Positions 31,220-33,337 of a stretch of DNA of 33,337 bases are shown in pieces (position 1 is the stretch's first letter; each line of letters starts with the position of its first letter). Origin of the DNA: Candidatus Pacearchaeota archaeon (GTDB lineage Archaea; Nanobdellota; Nanobdellia; Pacearchaeales; GW2011-AR1); NCBI GenBank assembly GCA_018303755.1, contig JAGVXO010000010.1:1-33337 (forward strand), read 5' to 3'. A model generated the notes under the pieces. It had not been told where the DNA came from. It saw only the letters and a list, made by a program, of their open reading frames with translations, and did no database searches. The position numbers and the translations under genes were made by a program.

Positions 31220-31301
31220 CTATAATTAAAACTATTAACCTATCAAAATCCTCTTTTGCAAGAAGATGAATAAAAATTCATAAAATAAAGTTATCTCAAT
31301 C

Positions 31302-31550
31302 TCAATATTTATGCCCAAAAATTATTTTTTCAAGATATAATTCTTGATTCTGTGAATTATAAGAAAGCATAACTCTTAATTTGCCAATCCATAACCTGCA
31401 ACTTCCTGCTAAATTATAATGCAATTATTTATATCTTGTTGGATTCTCAGCAACTTCTGCGATTTTTTTCTTAATTCTATCCTGCATAAAAGCATCTATT
31501 TTCCTAAAGTCTTTTTCAAATTCTTTTGTAGGCAGAATTTTATAAGGCAT
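31302..31550 (-). pseudogene. RelE/ParE-type toxin interrupted by an in-frame stop
   Basis: Starts MPYKILPTKEFEKDFRK, reads 41 codons to PTRYK and meets TAA at 31425-31427. The same frame continues for 40 residues, HYNLAGSCRLWIGKLRVMLSY...LYLEKIIFGHKY, then stops at 31302. The second part is the typical RelE C-terminal core (LxGxxRxRxGxxRVxxxY). One nonsense change therefore splits an otherwise intact toxin of 81 residues. It overlaps the antitoxin gene by 11 nt. RelE toxins cut mRNA at the ribosome; this copy is probably inactive. Confidence 0.8.
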
Positions 31551-31716
31551 TCCAGTCAGCAAAATCCCTCTTTTTTATTTGTTCTTTTGCCTTATTATAA
31601 GAAACCATAAACTGACTATCACCCATAAGTTCTATAGATTCAATTATAGCATCAAATTCATCTTTAACCCTTAATAAATCCAATATTGCTGCTTTGCTTA
31701 TAGATATTTCTTCCAT
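31540..31716 (-). CDS. Antitoxin partner of the RelE-type toxin
   Basis: A 58-residue acidic helical protein (MEEISISKAAILDLLRVKDE...KKRDFADWNAL) directly upstream of, and overlapping, the RelE remnant. Its size and position fit a small archaeal RelB-like antitoxin without a clear DNA-binding domain. GTATATAAATAAAA, a strong TATA box, lies about 22-30 bp upstream of the ATG. It remains intact although its toxin is broken, as expected when a toxin is lost first. Confidence 0.65.
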   Translation of the reverse strand: MEEISISKAAILDLLRVKDEFDAIIESIELMGDSQFMVSYNKAKEQIKKRDFADWNAL

Positions 31717-31818
31717 AATATCAAAACCTGTATTTTATTTATATACTTTTCTGTTTTAAAGTTTATCTGATTTTGAAAGGTTATGAATATTAGCACGCCT
31801 TCGGCGCGCTTATTTTTT

Positions 31819-31952
31819 ATTCTGCAAATCCTTAATCCGCTTGGTTCATTGGATTTAAATGCCTTATATAAGATTAACAAATTTAAATAAAGAAATAAAA
31901 CCCATTAAAAGATGTTGAATTTGGGAAAGTTATGGGATGTTAGAAAAATTAA
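31819..31952 (+). repeat. Dispersed intergenic repeat, copy 14
   Basis: 5' box ATTCTGCAAATCCTTAATCC, middle AAACCCATTAAAAGATG and 3' box GGGAAAGTTATGGGATGTTAG. CCCAT in the middle box pairs with ATGGG in the 3' box. The GCCTTCGGCGCGC hairpin at about 31798 borders it. It lies between divergent genes. Confidence 0.8.
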
Positions 31953-31967
31953 TTATTGCTCACTTCT

Positions 31968-32020
31968 TATTCTTCAAATCCGTACCCGTTGGTTCATTGG
32001 CTCTTTGGATTTTTTAAGAA
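31968..32020 (+). repeat. Dispersed intergenic repeat, 5' fragment
   Basis: Only the 5' box is present: TTATTCTTCAAATCC...CCCGTTGGTTCATTGG and TTTGGATTTTTTAAGAA. It follows copy 14 in tandem. The missing 3' half is replaced by the TATA box (TTTAAATACC) of the next gene. Confidence 0.65.
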
Positions 32021-32070
32021 CATCAACCAGTCAAAACATTTAAATACCATTTAACCTTAAATTGGGTTAT

Positions 32071-32913
32071 ATGATAAAATTAAATATATTAACCAGAAAG
32101 GAGAATGAAGTTCTGAATAAAAAACTGAACAATAAAAAGCTGACTCAGGTAGAATCAAATTATCTAAGCAGGGCAATAAGGCCTAAATTAAGAAATCTGG
32201 AGAAATTAAAAGATATAGATATGGGCTTGATTTTGCAGAGAATAGAATACAATCAAAAGGGTTTATCTGTTGAACATAAAATAAAGAAATTAATAAGCGA
32301 GATGGTGAAAGAAATTGATTCAATAATTGCCTATGGTTCTGCAATTCAGACTAATTATTCTTCTTATAATGATATTGATGTGCTGGTTTTAACAAAGAAA
32401 AAGCTTTGGAGCACTCTAAAAGAAAAATATGCTCTGATTAAAACAATTAAAGGAAAAGCGCAGAAATGTGGCATAAATTTAGACATACAGATTATGCAAA
32501 AACAAGAATTTTATGCAGAATATCCTTCAAGCCCAACCCTTATTTATCAGCTTAAAGACAGCAAAATAATCTATGGAGAAGTTAAAATTCCAAATAAGAC
32601 ATCAATTCATAACATTGACCTTAAAATGAAATTAGACTGGAGTGAGATAGAAGACATTGAGCCAAAAGGCACAGATATTTACATTGCATTAAGAAACGTT
32701 ATTCTTGTAAGGCTTTTGCTTAATAAAATCGTGGACAATCAAAAACTTAAAGAATCTTTAAACAATGAAATCGGAAAAAATCTTATTAATAAACTCAAAA
32801 ATAACAAAGAATCTAAAATAGAGAGAAGAATAGCTTTAAATTATCTAAAAGAATTATTAAAAATGACGCGGGAAGAAATAAGAGGTAATTTATGGGGAAA
32901 AGCAGGACTATAA
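32071..32913 (+). CDS. MNT-type nucleotidyltransferase with helical N-terminus
   Basis: A 280-residue protein read from the ATG at 32071, about 25 bp after the TATA box TTTAAATACC, so probably leaderless; a TTG at 32062 is also in frame. Residues 1-78 are helical. Residues 86-107 hold the nucleotidyltransferase core AYGSAIQTNYSSYNDIDVLV with Gly89-Ser90 and Asp101/Asp103. The C-terminal 130 residues are helical. It overlaps the next small gene by 22 nt. It probably modifies a partner or RNA in a toxin-antitoxin-like unit. Confidence 0.75.
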   Translation: MIKLNILTRKENEVLNKKLNNKKLTQVESNYLSRAIRPKLRNLEKLKDIDMGLILQRIEYNQKGLSVEHKIKKLISEMVKEIDSIIAYGSAIQTNYSSYNDIDVLVLTKKKLWSTLKEKYALIKTIKGKAQKCGINLDIQIMQKQEFYAEYPSSPTLIYQLKDSKIIYGEVKIPNKTSIHNIDLKMKLDWSEIEDIEPKGTDIYIALRNVILVRLLLNKIVDNQKLKESLNNEIGKNLINKLKNNKESKIERRIALNYLKELLKMTREEIRGNLWGKAGL

Positions 32914-33200
32914 AGATTTTGGGGAATATAATTGGAAATTTAGTTGTTCATAAAATTTTAACCAAGCATACTAATAAACCAGAATCAATCCACCACTTGA
33001 AAAGCGAGATAGATGCTTACCGAGATAATTCATTAGAAATAGCAAGTGAGTATAATTGGAACGAAAAAGACAAGGCGCAAATAAAAGAAATATCATTAAA
33101 AAATTTCGAAAAAGACATGAGCAACCATTATGCTGATGTTAAATTTCCAAAAGAAGAAGTGCCTGCATTAATAAAAGAAACGATTAATGAGCTTTTATAA
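32892..33200 (+). CDS. Small helical protein coupled to MNT gene
   Basis: A 102-residue protein with no recognised family. It has a short hydrophobic N-terminal stretch (IKILGNIIGNLVVHKIL) then charged helices ending in IKETINELL. It has a GAGGTAA Shine-Dalgarno and a 22-nt overlap with the MNT gene. It lacks a clear HEPN R-x(4-6)-H motif. Partner, toxin or membrane-associated role is inferred from position only. Confidence 0.65.
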   Translation: MGKSRTIKILGNIIGNLVVHKILTKHTNKPESIHHLKSEIDAYRDNSLEIASEYNWNEKDKAQIKEISLKNFEKDMSNHYADVKFPKEEVPALIKETINELL

Positions 33201-33239
33201 GATTATTTGGTTCGCTCTTCTCGCGATTGCACTCATTGT

Positions 33240-33337
33240 GTCAACTACCCACGGGCTAAAGCCACGGGGCGTGTTAAAGTTAAAACCAATGTTTCTGCTG
33301 TGATTCTTTGATGTAAAATTCAACAGCTTCTGTTGTT
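33240..33337 (-). mobile_element. End of a probable IS200/IS605-type element (partial)
   Basis: Up to 33239 the sequence matches the GC-rich repeat at 19515-19546 (one mismatch in more than 30 bases), then departs abruptly, placing an insertion junction at 33239/33240. What follows on the minus strand, GCCCCGTGGCTTTAGCCCGTGG then GTAGTTGAC at the junction, is like the imperfect hairpin at the right end of IS200/IS605 elements, where TnpB guide RNAs end. Only about 98 bp are inside the window. Confidence 0.5.
33280..33337 (-). CDS. C-terminal end of a protein, possibly TnpB (partial)
   Basis: The open frame enters from the right and ends at TAA (33280-33282): TTEAVEFYIKESQQKHWF. The stretch is too short to identify by itself. 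Its position just inside the hairpin end of an IS200/IS605-like element suggests TnpB, the RNA-guided nuclease carried by such elements. Confidence 0.35.
   Translation of the reverse strand, partial: TTEAVEFYIKESQQKHWF

Noticed and set aside
31302..31550. Stop-codon readthrough or recoding in the RelE gene
   Set aside because: The codon is TAA, not TAG or TGA, and no recoding element is seen; a nonsense mutation is simpler.
4335..32020. CRISPR array or C/D-box sRNA family as explanation of the dispersed repeats
   Set aside because: Copies are over 100 bp, diverged and kilobases apart, so not CRISPR. The C box (RUGAUGA) and D box (CUGA) are not consistently present.
32892..33200. HEPN toxin as partner of the last MNT gene
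   Set aside because: No R-x(4-6)-H motif is present, so the family was left unassigned.

Overview
The window is low-GC archaeal DNA, most likely from a DPANN archaeon of the Woesearchaeota/Pacearchaeota type (inference from gene content, not a database match). Support: archaeal PheS/PheT, a Trm5-type tRNA methyltransferase, deoxyhypusine synthase, ribosomal protein eL41, the replication factor C small and large subunits, three tRNA genes with introns after position 37, TATA-box promoters 25-30 bp before starts, several probably leaderless genes, and very small membrane proteins.

Layout. 1-884: AbrB antitoxin, PIN toxin and a cut-off nucleotidyltransferase (MNT) gene, all on the minus strand. 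943-4212: a large secreted repeat protein. 4774-7135: an HEPN/MNT pair and an AbrB-MNT cassette. 7160-9178: an Fe-S helicase of XPD/DinG type. 9424-13794: trm5 and a pheS-small-small-pheT operon. 13952-17788: a conserved unknown gene, tRNA-Thr, two small membrane genes, tRNA-Gln, a DedA protein, tRNA-Glu and a NYN nuclease gene. 18011-23049: a second AbrB-MNT cassette, a coiled-coil membrane protein, an MFS transporter with a histidine phosphatase, and deoxyhypusine synthase. 23356-24680: an IS110-family (IS1111-like) element with a probable bridge RNA 3' of its transposase. 24967-27601: a small membrane protein, thioredoxin, a possible restriction-modification pair and an AbrB-like protein. 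27705-30875: eL41, rfcS-rfcL and an unknown gene. 31302-33200: a broken RelE-type toxin with its antitoxin, and a last MNT cassette. The right edge enters what looks like an IS200/IS605-type element.

Three features stand out. First, almost every intergenic gap over 150 bp carries a diverged copy of one roughly 100-180 bp repeat. There are 14 copies and 2 fragments, all in the same orientation whatever the flanking gene directions, many bordered by GC-rich TTCG hairpins. Internal complementarity suggests a structured RNA or a polarity element. Second, all three tRNA genes are followed by extra copies of their own 3' ends: Gln two more at about 100-bp spacing, Thr two imperfect ones in a 68-bp tandem, Glu one beyond the NYN gene. 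Third, the IS110 element has 13-bp inverted repeats and two downstream hairpins whose internal-loop strands match the insertion flanks and the element ends, as expected for a target- and donor-binding bridge RNA.

The window is also rich in toxin-antitoxin-like loci: five MNT genes, PIN/AbrB, RelE/antitoxin and a NYN gene. The housekeeping genes (phenylalanyl-tRNA synthetase, Trm5, RFC, DHS) appear intact.
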